DNA of 64,000 nt from Rhodobacter sp. Har01 (GTDB lineage: Bacteria; Pseudomonadota; Alphaproteobacteria; Rhodobacterales; Rhodobacteraceae), in assembly GCF_020564565.1 (NCBI RefSeq), contig NZ_JAJCTD010000004.1, forward strand, positions 1-64,000, given 5' to 3'. Shown here in pieces: positions 35,632-44,232 of this stretch. Each line of letters starts with the position of its first letter. The first letter of the stretch is position 1. The notes beneath the pieces were generated by a model, which saw only the letters and a list, made by a program, of their open reading frames with translations, searched no databases and had not been told where the DNA came from. The position numbers and the translations under genes are program-made.

Positions 35632-35945
35632 CCGCGCACCCGCTGGACCGCCTTGCCGCCACCATCGCCGCCCGCAAGGGTGCGGACCCCGACACCAGCT
35701 GGACCGCCAAGCTTCTGGCCAAGGGTCCCGAGAAATGTGCCCAGAAGTTCGGTGAAGAGGCCGTCGAGGCGATCATCGAGGCCGTCCGCGGCGACCGCGC
35801 CAAGCTGACCTCCGAAGCGGCGGATGCGCTGTATCACCTGCTGGTCATGCTGACCTCGCGCGATGTGACGCTGGCCGAGGTGCTGGCCGAACTGGAACGC
35901 CGCGAGGGCACCTCAGGGCTGGCCGAAAAGGCCGCCCGCCGCTGA
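35628..35945 (+). CDS. hisE: Phosphoribosyl-ATP diphosphatase
   Basis: A 105-residue monofunctional HisE, which removes diphosphate from phosphoribosyl-ATP in the second pathway step. The MazG-like metal motif is seen as [13 protein letters not shown] followed by [13 protein letters not shown]. It lacks a fused HisI domain, which must be elsewhere. The ATG overlaps the hisF stop. No terminator was recognised after it; the next gene starts 123 nt downstream. Confidence 0.95.
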
Positions 35946-36068
35946 TTGGCCGGCAGGCGCGCCATTGACGCCGCGCTGACGCCGAATTCACGCTCCGGTT
36001 GTTGCGCGACCCGGCAACTTGCCCGATCCTGAAGGGACGTTTCACCTATCCCTTTTCAGGAGACGACC

Positions 36069-36497
36069 ATGAAAGACACTGCCATTTCCGCGCAGGCCGT
36101 TCGCGTTTCCATTCCCGCCTCGGTCGCCGGCAACATCGACGGGCTGAAGAAATCCATCGCCACGGTCCTTGGCAAGCTGGGCTGTCCGGCCTGCTGCTCG
36201 GGCTTTGACATCCGCATGGAACTGCAGCGCGAGCTGGCGCTTGCCAAGTCGTTCAGCGACACCGCCCGCGTCGGCGGCTGGGCGGGCATCCGGCGCGAGA
36301 TTCCCAGCGTCGCGGTGGGCGTGAAACCCTCGGCCGTGGCGAAGCTTGCCGACGTCAACGCCATGATCGACCGCATCGCCGACATGACCGGCCACCCGGC
36401 CTGTGCCACCGGCTGCGACCTGTTCTTCCAGATGGAAGAGCTGTTCGTCATCGACCAGGCGATGAACGTCGAAGCCCCGGTGATGCGCCTTGGCTGA
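36069..36497 (+). CDS. Cys-motif protein, candidate substrate of the adjacent DUF692 enzyme
   Basis: A 142-residue soluble protein I do not recognise by family. Two related motifs stand out: GCPACCSGFDI (residues 38-48, Cys39, 42, 43) and GHPACATGCDL (residues 108-118, Cys112, 116). They follow the shared pattern G-C/H-P-A-C-x-S/T-G-x-D-I/L, each preceded by a helix-like stretch. There is no signal peptide. GGAG lies eight bases before the ATG. The gene overlaps the DUF692 gene by eight bases, and DUF692 enzymes modify Cys residues in partner peptides. I therefore infer that this protein is a modification substrate or metal-binding partner; a structural role is the alternative. Confidence 0.6.
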   Translation: MKDTAISAQAVRVSIPASVAGNIDGLKKSIATVLGKLGCPACCSGFDIRMELQRELALAKSFSDTARVGGWAGIRREIPSVAVGVKPSAVAKLADVNAMIDRIADMTGHPACATGCDLFFQMEELFVIDQAMNVEAPVMRLG

Positions 36498-37929
36498 CGC
36501 ATCCCGCTTCCAGCCCCCCCGGCTTGGAATCGGCATGATCTTCTCTCCGGCGCTTCGCCCGTTTCTGGAGCGCCGGCCAGACGCGCTGGACGTGCTTGAA
36601 ATCGAGCCGCAGACGCTTTGGCTTGCCGATGACGCCTTCACCGGCCCGTTCTATGAATTCGGCCCGGGCATCGACCTTTTCCAGGCCCTGCCCGGGCACA
36701 AGCTGGTGCATTCCGTCAGCCTGCCGCTGGGCGGCACACGGGTGCCCGACCCGGCGCAATGCGCGCTGATCCGCGCCACCGCGGACAGGCTGGCCAGTCC
36801 CTGGGTCAGCGAACACCTGTCCGTGGGCGGCACCCCGCACCAGGCCTCGGGCTTCTTCCTGCCGCCGTTGCAGACCGAAGCTTCGGCCGAGGTTGCCGCG
36901 GCCAACATCCGCGCCTTCGCCGGCCTTGTCGGCCGCCCAGTCGCGGTGGAAACCGGCGTGGCCTATCTGGCACGCAAGCCGTTCGAGATGACCGATGGCG
37001 TCTGGCTGGCCGAGGTCGCCGCCCGCGCTGATTGCGGCATCCTGCTCGACCTGCACAACCTTTACTGCAATGCCCGCAACGGCCGGCTGGATCTGGACGA
37101 TTTCCTGCGCGCCCTGCCGCGGGAAAGGGTCTGGGAGGTGCACCTCGCCGGCGGAATGGAAATGGACGGCTTCTGGCTGGACAGCCATTCCGGGCCGATC
37201 CCGCCCGACCTCAAGGCGATGGCGCGCGAGGTGCTGACAGACTTGCCCAACCTCGGCGCGCTGAACTTCGAGATCTACGACAGTTTTCTCGAACGCACCG
37301 AAGAGAGGGTGCTGGACGACACCGTCGAAGACCTCCGCAGCCTCTGGGCTGTTGCCGGGCGCAGCACCTCGGACGCCCGCCCGCGCGACCTGGCGCCTGC
37401 CCTTCTGGCCGGGGCCCCCAGCCCCGCGTTGTGGGAGGCCGCGCTGACCGAAGCCATCTGGAAAGCCGACCCGGAGGCCCATCCGCACCCCGAGGACAAG
37501 GCCGCCCTGGCGCTTTACGCGCGGCTTGCCCGATCGTTCCGCGGCTCGATGCTGGCGCGCACCCTGCCGCGCGCGATCCGCTACTTGATCCTGCGCGAAC
37601 GCGCCGCAGTCGAGGCCCTGCTCGACACCTTCTACTCCGCCGTCTCGGCCCGCCTCTATGCGCCGCTGGAGGCTGAGGCCTTTGCGGCCTGGGCGGCCAC
37701 CGACCCAGACCGTCTGCTCCAGGGACTGCTGGACTATGACCTCGCGCTGCTGCGGACCCTACGCAATGGCAAGCCGCAGATCGTGCGCTTTCCCGGCAAC
37801 CCCGGCCCGGTCTTCGAGGCCCTTGCCGACCGTCGGCTGCCCATCTGCCCACCGCCGCCGGAGTGGGAACTGGAGATCCTGCCCGACGGCCCGGCGCTTG
37901 CCAGCGGGGCGCCATCGGTGGCAGCATGA
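36490..37929 (+). CDS. DUF692/MNIO iron enzyme with C-terminal partner domain
   Basis: A 479-residue protein. Residues about 10-275 form the DUF692 barrel of multinuclear non-heme iron oxidative enzymes. Likely metal ligands are His74 (LVHSVSL), Glu108-His109 (WVSEHL), Glu154 (VAVETG), Asp187 and Asn190 (LLDLHNLYCN), His218 (EVHLAGG), Asp231 and His233 (DSHSG) and Glu261 (NFEIYD). The C-terminal 190 residues form a helical domain, perhaps like the separate HvfC/DUF2063 partners of other members (inference). Known relatives oxidise Cys in ribosomal peptides. The start is probably TTG 36490, since the barrel begins before any ATG; it overlaps the upstream Cys-motif gene. Confidence 0.8.
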   Translation: MADASRFQPPRLGIGMIFSPALRPFLERRPDALDVLEIEPQTLWLADDAFTGPFYEFGPGIDLFQALPGHKLVHSVSLPLGGTRVPDPAQCALIRATADRLASPWVSEHLSVGGTPHQASGFFLPPLQTEASAEVAAANIRAFAGLVGRPVAVETGVAYLARKPFEMTDGVWLAEVAARADCGILLDLHNLYCNARNGRLDLDDFLRALPRERVWEVHLAGGMEMDGFWLDSHSGPIPPDLKAMAREVLTDLPNLGALNFEIYDSFLERTEERVLDDTVEDLRSLWAVAGRSTSDARPRDLAPALLAGAPSPALWEAALTEAIWKADPEAHPHPEDKAALALYARLARSFRGSMLARTLPRAIRYLILRERAAVEALLDTFYSAVSARLYAPLEAEAFAAWAATDPDRLLQGLLDYDLALLRTLRNGKPQIVRFPGNPGPVFEALADRRLPICPPPPEWELEILPDGPALASGAPSVAA

Positions 37930-37962
37930 CGCCGGCAGTGATCGCCGATGGGGTCGCCAGGC

Positions 37963-38256
37963 ATGTCGAAGACTGAAATCCTGAATGTCTTGCAGCCGGG
38001 CAAGTCCTATCGGGTGGATGCCGCGAAGTTTGCCGAGATGCGACGCGCCGTGCTGGCGGCCCTGCCTGCGGTGGCGCCGGGGATCACGCCCGAGGCCTTG
38101 ATCACCGCGGTCAAGACTGCCTTGGACCCCGCGCTGTTCCCGGGCGGGGAAAAGGCCGGCTGGTGGGTCAAGGCCGTGCAACTGGACCTTGAGGCGCGCG
38201 GCATCGTTTCCCGGGCCGAAAAGCCGCCGGTGCGGCTGTGGAAGACCAGCGCCTGA
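37963..38256 (+). CDS. Conserved hypothetical protein (DUF6958-like)
   Basis: A 97-residue soluble protein with the recognisable sequence pattern EILNVLQPGKSYRVDAAKF near the start and FPGGEKAGWWVKAVQLDLEA in the second half. This looks like the small DUF6958 family; the name is from memory and not certain. It may be a winged-helix-like domain. It begins 33 nt after the DUF692 gene and could belong to the same transcript, but similar proteins also occur alone, so a link is not proven. The alternative start five codons earlier is less likely. Confidence 0.6.
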   Translation: MSKTEILNVLQPGKSYRVDAAKFAEMRRAVLAALPAVAPGITPEALITAVKTALDPALFPGGEKAGWWVKAVQLDLEARGIVSRAEKPPVRLWKTSA

Positions 38257-38264
38257 GCCGCGGG

Positions 38265-38684
38265 TCAAAGCCCCAGGCGGGGGATTTCAATCGCCGGGCA
38301 GCGGTTCATCACCGCCTTCAGGCCCGCGTCCCGGGCGCGGGCGAAAGCCTCGTCGTCGATCACTCCAAGCTGCAACCAGACCGCCTTGGCGCCCACGGCG
38401 ATGGCCTCATCCACCACTGCGCCCGCCTCTTCGCTGCGGCGGAAGATGTCCACCAGGTCGATGGGGCCGTCTTTTTCCACCACCTCGGCCAGCGAGGCGC
38501 GCACCACCTGCCCCAGCGCCGCCTGCCCGGCGTGGCCGGGGTTCACCGGAATCACCCGATACCCCCGCCGCGCCAGAAAGGCCGCCACGCCATGGCTTGG
38601 CCGGTCGGGTTTCGGCGACCAGCCCACCACCGCGATGGTGCGGGCCCTGGTCAGGATTTCGCGGATCAGCGCATCATCATGCAT
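38265..38684 (-). CDS. CoA-binding domain protein (YccU type)
   Basis: A 139-residue single Rossmann-type CoA_binding_2 domain. The nucleotide loop is TIAVVGWSPKPDRPSHGVA near residue 16-34, followed by YRVIPVNPGHAG and later LQLGVIDDEA, all typical of the YccU family. These proteins bind CoA, and their cellular role is unknown. It lies tail to tail with the DUF6958-like gene (eight bases) and is separated from rlmB upstream by a terminator. Confidence 0.85.
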   Translation of the reverse strand: MHDDALIREILTRARTIAVVGWSPKPDRPSHGVAAFLARRGYRVIPVNPGHAGQAALGQVVRASLAEVVEKDGPIDLVDIFRRSEEAGAVVDEAIAVGAKAVWLQLGVIDDEAFARARDAGLKAVMNRCPAIEIPRLGL

Positions 38685-38705
38685 CGGGGGCCTCCCCTCA
38701 GGTCA

Positions 38706-38739
38706 GAAAAACGCGCCCGTGCCGGAGGACACGGGCGCG
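38706..38739 (-). terminator. Intrinsic terminator downstream of rlmB
   Basis: On the minus strand a perfect 10-bp G/C stem (38730-38739 with 38712-38721) with an 8-nt loop is followed by TTTTTC. It ends the rlmB transcript about 110 nt after the stop codon and insulates the CoA-binding gene, whose promoter must then lie within about 20 nt or overlap the terminator. Confidence 0.8.
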
Positions 38740-38851
38740 CAAGGTGCGGAACGAGGGACAGTGCAATCAAGGACGGGGGTTCCGGTCCCGCCTTCCCTTG
38801 ATCAATTGGGGACCGCGACGGCACGTTAAAGACACCGTCGCGCATTCGTGA

Positions 38852-39628
38852 TCACCGGGTCACAGCCGCGTAAAGCGCCACCGCGGCCGCGTTCGACACG
38901 TTCAGGCTGCCGAACCGTCCTGCCGCCGGAATGCGCGCCAGGACATCGCAGGTCTCGCGGGTCTTTTCCCGCAGGCCCGGCCCCTCGGCCCCCAGCACCA
39001 GCCCCACCGGGCGGCCCTTGGCGCCGGCCAGCGCCTCGGCCAGCGGCATGTCGACCGCGCTGTCGAGGCCGATCAGCACGTATCCCGCGTCCTTCAGCTG
39101 CTGCATCGCCTCGGACAGGTTGGTCACCCGCAGGTAGGGCTGCCGCTCCAGCGCGCCGCTGGCGGTCTTGGCCAGCGCGCCGGTTTCGGGTGCCGAATGG
39201 TGGCGCGGGGCGATCACCGCGCGGGCGCCGAAAACCTCGGCACTGCGCAGCACGGCGCCGGCATTGTGCGGGTCGGTCACCCGATCCAGAAGCATCACCA
39301 GAGGTCCCCCCTCGCCCGCAACCGCCACATCGACCAGGCTGCCCCAGTCCAGCGGCCGCGCCTCCAGCGCCGCGCCCTGGTGCACCGAACCGGGGTCGAG
39401 CGGCGCTTCGAAGCGGCGGGCATCCACCACCTCGGGCTCGATCCCGGCCTCGGCCACCGCGTCCTCAAGTCGGTCGAGCGCGTTCTTCGTCACGATCAGC
39501 CGCAGCTTTTCGCGCCGTGGGTTCAAGAGCGCATCGCGCACCGCGTGCAGGCCGAAAAGCCAGATCGTCTCTTTCGCCTCGATGCGCTTGACGCGCTCTT
39601 TCTCGACCACCCAGGTGGGTTTCTTCAT
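38852..39628 (-). CDS. rlmB: 23S rRNA (guanosine-2'-O)-methyltransferase RlmB
   Basis: A 258-residue SPOUT-class methyltransferase. An N-terminal substrate-binding domain (about 15-90, starting WLFGLHAVRDALLNP) precedes the trefoil-knot SAM domain with DRVTDPHNAGAVLRSAE (about 117), LVLGAEGPGLR (about 207) and the C-terminal IPAAGRFGSLNVSNAAAVAL. It methylates the ribose of G2251 in the ribosomal P loop. The ATG at 39628 gives a usual N-terminus. It is divergent from the tRNA-Tyr gene. Confidence 0.93.
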   Translation of the reverse strand: MKKPTWVVEKERVKRIEAKETIWLFGLHAVRDALLNPRREKLRLIVTKNALDRLEDAVAEAGIEPEVVDARRFEAPLDPGSVHQGAALEARPLDWGSLVDVAVAGEGGPLVMLLDRVTDPHNAGAVLRSAEVFGARAVIAPRHHSAPETGALAKTASGALERQPYLRVTNLSEAMQQLKDAGYVLIGLDSAVDMPLAEALAGAKGRPVGLVLGAEGPGLREKTRETCDVLARIPAAGRFGSLNVSNAAAVALYAAVTR

Positions 39629-39734
39629 CGCCCAAAGCCCTTTGTCACAGGCCACGATCAAGGCGCCAAATCGGCCGCTCGCGCAAGTCCGAAACGGGAC
39701 GGAAACGCCCCCGGAAGCGCGCCCGGAAACGCCC

Positions 39735-39763
39735 TTGACGCCCTGCCCCCCCTTGGCTACACC
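39735..39763 (+). promoter_or_regulatory. Promoter of tRNA-Tyr
   Basis: TTGACG (39735-39740) and TACACC (39758-39763) are spaced by exactly 17 nt and end 11 bases before the mature tRNA. The -35 matches the housekeeping consensus in five of six positions. This is a strong, direct sequence match. Confidence 0.7.
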
Positions 39764-39774
39764 CCGCGGCCAGT

Positions 39775-39858
39775 GGGCGACGAGCTGCAAGGTGCGGCAG
39801 CGGACTGTAACTCCGCCGGGGCGACCCACGCCTGGTTCGATTCCAGGGTCGCCCACCA
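39775..39858 (+). tRNA. tRNA-Tyr(GTA)
   Basis: A class II tRNA of 84 nt including CCA. The acceptor is GGGCGAC/GTCGCCC with discriminator A, the anticodon arm is GCGGA/TCCGC with loop CTGTAAC (anticodon GTA), the long variable arm of about 14 nt is as expected for bacterial tRNA-Tyr, and the T-arm is CCTGG/CCAGG with loop TTCGATT. Confidence 0.95.
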
Positions 39859-39885
39859 GGCTTTCTGCAAGGGAAGCGCAACACA

Positions 39886-39918
39886 GGGCCGGTCCTTCGG
39901 GGCTGGCCCTTTGCTTTT
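39886..39918 (+). terminator. Intrinsic terminator after tRNA-Tyr
   Basis: A 10-bp stem with two G-U pairs (39886-39895 with 39900-39909) capped by a TTCG tetraloop is followed by TTTGCTTTTG. It ends the tRNA transcript, so ddaH downstream probably has a separate promoter or relies on readthrough. Confidence 0.8.
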
Positions 39919-39994
39919 GCCCCCCAGCTTTTGCCCCTGCCCTTTTGGCCCGGGCTGCGCCATGTTGGCCGCGCCCAAAGCCCGGACCCTCGCC

Positions 39995-40783
39995 ATGCGC
40001 TCCTGCCACTTCACCCATGCCATCGCCCGCCGCCCCGCGGCCTCGATCACCCGGGGCCTGCGCGCGGTGGATACCGGCACACCCGACCTTGGCCTCATGC
40101 AGTCCCACCATGACGCCTATTGCGCCGCCCTGCGGGGCACCGGCGCGACGGTGACCGTGCTTGACCCGCTCGACGCCTATCCCGACAGCGTCTTCGTCGA
40201 GGACACGGCGCTCTGCCTGCCCGAAGGCGCCGTGATCATGCGCCCCGGCGCGCCATCGCGACTGGGCGAGGCGGCCGAGATGCAGCCGCACCTGCGCGCA
40301 CTTTACAGCCATGTCCGCCGCATCGAGGGCGAGGGCAGCTTCATCGAAGGCGGCGACATCCTGGTGACCGAAACCGAAATCCTGGTCGGCCGCAGTGCCC
40401 GCACCAATGCCGCCGGCATCGCCGAACTGACCCGCCTTGTCGCCGACTGGGGCCACCCAGTGCGCGAAGTCCACACGCCCCCCGGCGTGCTGCACTTCAA
40501 GACCGACTGCTCGCTGATGGACGGCGACACCATCCTGTCGACCGACCGCCTCGCCGCCTCGGGCTGTTTCCAAGGCTACCAGGTGATCCCGGTGGCCCCG
40601 GGCGAGGAAGCTGCCGCCAATGCCATCCGCTTCAACGCCGCGGTTCTGTTCCCCGCAGGCTTTCCGCGCACCCGCGACCGGCTGGTCGAGGCGGGCTTTG
40701 CGGTGACCGAGATCGGCAATTCTGAATGCGCCAAGCTCGATGGCGGCATGTCCTGCCTGTCGTTGCGCTTCAGCCCCGGCTGA
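39995..40783 (+). CDS. ddaH: Dimethylarginine dimethylaminohydrolase family protein
   Basis: A 262-residue guanidino-modifying enzyme that hydrolyses methylated arginines to citrulline and an amine. The fold signature is YPDSVFVEDTALCLP (about residue 66-80). The catalytic His is in LHFKTDCSLM and the nucleophilic Cys in GGMSCLSLRF six residues from the end. The ATG at 39995 gives the FTHAIARRP start typical of the family; an ATG at 39962 would add eleven residues. It lies behind the tRNA-Tyr terminator. A citrulline- or ornithine-producing neighbour is not seen here. Confidence 0.88.
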   Translation: MRSCHFTHAIARRPAASITRGLRAVDTGTPDLGLMQSHHDAYCAALRGTGATVTVLDPLDAYPDSVFVEDTALCLPEGAVIMRPGAPSRLGEAAEMQPHLRALYSHVRRIEGEGSFIEGGDILVTETEILVGRSARTNAAGIAELTRLVADWGHPVREVHTPPGVLHFKTDCSLMDGDTILSTDRLAASGCFQGYQVIPVAPGEEAAANAIRFNAAVLFPAGFPRTRDRLVEAGFAVTEIGNSECAKLDGGMSCLSLRFSPG

Positions 40784-40811
40784 CCTATCGTCGGCGCAAA
40801 CAGGCAAGCCC

Positions 40812-41795
40812 ATGGCCCCCCCCTTCAACATCATCGCGGTCGTGCAGAACGGCCGCCTCGGGTTCGAGGCCCTGCTCCTGGCCGCCTCGCTGCGCGCCAC
40901 CAACCCGAGCTTTGCCGGCCGCCTGATCCTGGCCGAACCGCAGCCGGGCCCCCTGTGGCGGGACGACCCCCGGCTGCCAGAAGGCCCCCTGCGCGACCGT
41001 CTCCTGGACCTGGGCGCTGACTTCCTGCCCTTTGACGCCGCGGTCTTTGGCGCCGCCTACCCCCAGGGCAACAAGATCGAGTGCCTGCTTTCGGCCCCCG
41101 ACGCGCCCTTCCTTTTTCTCGACACCGACACCCTGGTCACCGGTCCGCTGGACAACCTGGCCTTCGATTTCTCCAGACCCTCCGCCTCGATGCGCCGCGA
41201 GGGCACCTGGCCCACAGTCGAACTCTATGGCCCGGGCTACACGGAAACCTGGAAATCGCTCTACGACCACTTCGGCCTGGATTTCGAAAGCTCGCTCGAC
41301 CCCGGCCACCCGGACGAATACTGGCAGCGGTACCTTTATTTCAACGCCGGCTGGTTCTTCCATGCCAGCGCCCCCGCCTTCGGCCACCGCTTCCTGGACT
41401 ATGCGCGCCAGATCCGCGATGCTCGCCCCGAGGCGCTGGTCTGCCAGGAAATCTATCCCTGGCTCGACCAGATCGCCCTGCCGCTGGTGATTCATTCCTT
41501 CGGCGGCGGGCGGCCCGGACCGGGCCTGCAGGGCCTCGACGGCGACGTGACCTGCCACTACCGCACGCTGCCGCTGCTCTACGCCAAGGAAGGCGACCGT
41601 GCTGTCACGGTGCTGGAACAGGTCGCCGAGACGAAGGAGAACCGCCGCATCCTGCGCGACTGGCCACAGGTCAAGCAGATGGTCTACCTGAACGGCGGCA
41701 AGCGGGCACGGGTCCTGTTCGACCAGGCGAACCTGCCCCACCGCGAACAGGCCATCCGAAACAGCTTGAAACGCAACGGCCTCTGGCTGCGCTAG
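40812..41795 (+). CDS. Glycosyltransferase-like protein with DTD motif
   Basis: A 327-residue protein without a signal peptide. The N-terminal half resembles a GT-A nucleotide-sugar domain: a first strand (FNIIAVVQNGRLGFEALLL), then the metal-binding DxD motif in FLFLDTDTLVTGP (about 98-110). Aromatic, acceptor-type segments follow (YLYFNAGWFFHAS, about 175). I could not assign a sugar or a GT family. It stands 28 nt after ddaH on the same strand, probably co-transcribed, without other polysaccharide genes nearby. Confidence 0.65.
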   Translation: MAPPFNIIAVVQNGRLGFEALLLAASLRATNPSFAGRLILAEPQPGPLWRDDPRLPEGPLRDRLLDLGADFLPFDAAVFGAAYPQGNKIECLLSAPDAPFLFLDTDTLVTGPLDNLAFDFSRPSASMRREGTWPTVELYGPGYTETWKSLYDHFGLDFESSLDPGHPDEYWQRYLYFNAGWFFHASAPAFGHRFLDYARQIRDARPEALVCQEIYPWLDQIALPLVIHSFGGGRPGPGLQGLDGDVTCHYRTLPLLYAKEGDRAVTVLEQVAETKENRRILRDWPQVKQMVYLNGGKRARVLFDQANLPHREQAIRNSLKRNGLWLR

Positions 41796-41877
41796 GACCT
41801 GCGGGAAAACTGATCGTCGGATGCGTGTTTCATGCTAGGATCGGCGCATTGAGCTTTCAGGAATTGGAGGTTGGCCG

Positions 41878-42021
41878 ATGCGTTTCCTGGTTTGCGTTGT
41901 TCTGCTTGCATCCTTCCCGCTGTCCGGCTGCGCCGTTATTCCCGGCCAGTCCGAGGGAGACAACACCTGGGGTGACGAAGACCGCGGCGGAGACGATGGC
42001 GGCGGCGGCTACTCTCGCTGA
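41878..42021 (+). CDS. Small lipoprotein, 47 residues
   Basis: GGAGG lies seven bases before the ATG. The protein has a short signal sequence ending in the lipobox LSGC (Cys18), then a mature tail of about 30 residues that is acidic and Gly-rich (DEDRGGDDGGGG). Such very small outer-membrane or inner-membrane lipoproteins have no assigned function; it is not an entericidin by sequence. It lies tail to tail with the LysE-family gene, 18 nt apart. Confidence 0.65.
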   Translation: MRFLVCVVLLASFPLSGCAVIPGQSEGDNTWGDEDRGGDDGGGGYSR

Positions 42022-42039
42022 TCGCATCCTGGCTGCGCT

Positions 42040-42639
42040 TCAAAGCTCCATCGTCACGACCGGATAAAGCGACGCGATCAGAAGCGTCGCCATGGTCCAG
42101 TTGAAGGCGCGCAACCGCGCGGGCGCCTCAAGCCAAAGCCGCAACCCCTGCCCGGCCGCCGCCCAAAGCGAAACCGAAGGCAGGTTCACCAGCGAGAAGG
42201 TCGCAGCCACCGCCAGATATGCCCCGACCGAGGGCGAGGTGACATAGGCCGCAACCGCGCCCAGCGCCATTGCCCAGGCCTTGGGGTTCACCCACTGGAA
42301 CGCTGCCGCCTGCAGAAAGGTCATCGGCCGCGCCCGCGTGCGCCCGTCGCCCGGCGCGTCGGCCCGCGCGATCTTCCACGCCAGCCACAGCATGTAGCCC
42401 ACCGAGGCGACCTTCAGCCCGCTCAGCGCCGGCGGCCAGGCCTTGAACAGCCCGGCGATCCCCAGTCCCACCAGGAACACCATCACCGAATGCCCCACCG
42501 AGATGCCCAGCATATGCGGCACCGTCCGACGAAAACCGAAGTTCACACCGCTTGCCAAGAGCATCATGTTGTTCGGTCCCGGCGTGACCGAGGTCACGAA
42601 GGCAAAGCCCAGCAGGGCCAAGAACAGATCGAATGTCAC
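42040..42639 (-). CDS. LysE/RhtB family translocator
   Basis: A 199-residue membrane protein with six spans, the normal size for LysE-type amino-acid or metabolite exporters. The N-terminal family motif FVTSVTPGPNNMML is at about residue 14-27, and GFRRTVPHMLGISVG follows. The start is a GTG with GGGAGC upstream; no ATG suits the first membrane span. The exported compound is unknown. About 300 bases upstream (42640-42938) hold no further gene and no riboswitch that I recognise. Confidence 0.85.
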   Translation of the reverse strand: MTFDLFLALLGFAFVTSVTPGPNNMMLLASGVNFGFRRTVPHMLGISVGHSVMVFLVGLGIAGLFKAWPPALSGLKVASVGYMLWLAWKIARADAPGDGRTRARPMTFLQAAAFQWVNPKAWAMALGAVAAYVTSPSVGAYLAVAATFSLVNLPSVSLWAAAGQGLRLWLEAPARLRAFNWTMATLLIASLYPVVTMEL

Positions 42640-42938
42640 GCGCGCTCCCACAGCTGTCGCGGACCCATCCTGCACGGAAACCCTGCAGAGTCCCGCCCGC
42701 AAACGACGGCCCGGCCGGAAAAACCACGCGGCACCGAAGGCGCCGGTTCCTTCGTCCCGCCCGCCGCGCGAACGAAGCCGGCCGTGCGCGCACTGGCGCC
42801 CACGCTTCGTTCCGCCCCTGCGCAAGCGGCAGGACCGGCGTTCTTTTTCGCGCGCTCGGCTGTCCGGCACGGCCGTGGCGATTGCCCAAGGCCCCGGCCT
42901 CGCCTAGCCTGCCGCCAGAAAAAGATCCGGAGGACCCC

Positions 42939-44228
42939 ATGACCGACAGACCCCAGGGCTTTGACACGCTGGCCATCCATGCCGGCACCGCGCCCGACCC
43001 CGCTACCGGCGCGCGTCAGGTGCCGATCTACCAGACCACCGCCTATGTCTTCAAAGACGCCGACCACGCGGCGCGGCTCTTCAACCTGGCCGAGGTCGGC
43101 TACATCTATTCCCGCCTGACCAACCCCACCGTGATGGCGCTGGCCAACCGGGTTGCGGCGCTGGAAGGCGGCGCGGGGGCCATCGCCTGTTCGTCCGGCC
43201 ATGCCGCGCAGATCATGGCGCTGTTTCCGCTGATGGGGCCGGGCAAGAATATCGTCGCCTCGTCACGACTTTACGGCGGCACGATCACCCAGTTCAGCCA
43301 GACCATCAAACGCTTCGGCTGGTCGTGCAAGTTCGTCGATACCGACGATCTGGGCGCGGTGTCCAAGGCCATCGACAAGAACACTCGCGCGCTGTTCTGC
43401 GAAACCATCGCCAACCCCGGCGGCTACATCACCGACATCCCGGCGCTGGCCAAGATCGCCGACCGCAAGGGCATTCCGCTGATCGTGGACAACACCACCG
43501 CCACACCCTGGCTGTGCAAGCCCATCGAGATGGGCGCCACCCTGGTCGTGCATTCGGCCACAAAGTACCTGACCGGCAACGGCACCGTCACCGGCGGCAT
43601 CGTGGTCGATTCGGGCAAGTTCGACTGGTCGGCCTCCGACAAGTTCCCCAGCCTGTCGCAGCCCGAGCCGGCCTACCACGGCCTGGTCTTCCACCCCACC
43701 CTGGGCAACATGGCCTTCACCTTCCACTCCATTGCCATCGGCCTGCGCGACCTGGGCATGACGATGAACCCGCAAGGTGCACACTACACCCTGATGGGGA
43801 TCGAGACGCTGGGCCTGCGCATGGAACGCCACGTGAAGAACGCCCAGCAAGTAGCTGAATGGCTTGAGAAAGACCCGCGCGTGGAATACGTCACCTACGC
43901 CGGGCTGAAATCCAGCCCCTACGCCAAGCGGGCGAAGAAGATCGTGCCCAAGGGGGCGGGTGCCCTGTTCACCTTTGCGCTGAAAGGCGGCTATGACGCC
44001 TGCGTGAAACTGATCGACAACGTCAAGCTGTTCAGCCACGTCGCCAACCTCGGCGACACCCGCAGCCTGATCATCCACTCGGCCTCGACCACGCACCGGC
44101 AGCTGTCGCCCGAACAGCAGGTCGCCGCCGGGGCGCCGCCCAACGTGGTAAGGCTGTCGATCGGCATCGAGGACGTGGCCGACATCATCGCCGACCTGGA
44201 TCAGGCGATGGCCAAGGCCACCGCGTAG
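42939..44228 (+). CDS. metY: O-acetylhomoserine sulfhydrylase
   Basis: A 429-residue PLP enzyme of the Cys/Met metabolism family that makes homocysteine from O-acetylhomoserine and sulfide. The PLP Lys is in HSATKYLTGNGTVTGG (about residue 208), with SRLTNPTVMALANRVAALEGG near the N-terminus and STTHRQLSPEQQVAAG near the C-terminus. The length (about 430) and the long insert before FHPTLGN separate it from the shorter MetZ type. GGAGG lies before the ATG. The leader shows no SAM-II signature. Confidence 0.9.
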   Translation: MTDRPQGFDTLAIHAGTAPDPATGARQVPIYQTTAYVFKDADHAARLFNLAEVGYIYSRLTNPTVMALANRVAALEGGAGAIACSSGHAAQIMALFPLMGPGKNIVASSRLYGGTITQFSQTIKRFGWSCKFVDTDDLGAVSKAIDKNTRALFCETIANPGGYITDIPALAKIADRKGIPLIVDNTTATPWLCKPIEMGATLVVHSATKYLTGNGTVTGGIVVDSGKFDWSASDKFPSLSQPEPAYHGLVFHPTLGNMAFTFHSIAIGLRDLGMTMNPQGAHYTLMGIETLGLRMERHVKNAQQVAEWLEKDPRVEYVTYAGLKSSPYAKRAKKIVPKGAGALFTFALKGGYDACVKLIDNVKLFSHVANLGDTRSLIIHSASTTHRQLSPEQQVAAGAPPNVVRLSIGIEDVADIIADLDQAMAKATA

Positions 44229-44232
44229 GCGA

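Noticed and set aside
38814..38842. Inverted repeat CGCGACGG/CCGTCGCG considered as a terminator of rlmB
   Set aside because: The loop is 13 nt and no T-run follows on either strand; the hairpin at 38706-38739 is a far better terminator.
42640..42938. Search for a second SAM riboswitch upstream of metY
   Set aside because: No ACGTTAAAC or GCTAAAG-type blocks or matching stem are present; I see only GC-rich sequence without recognisable elements.
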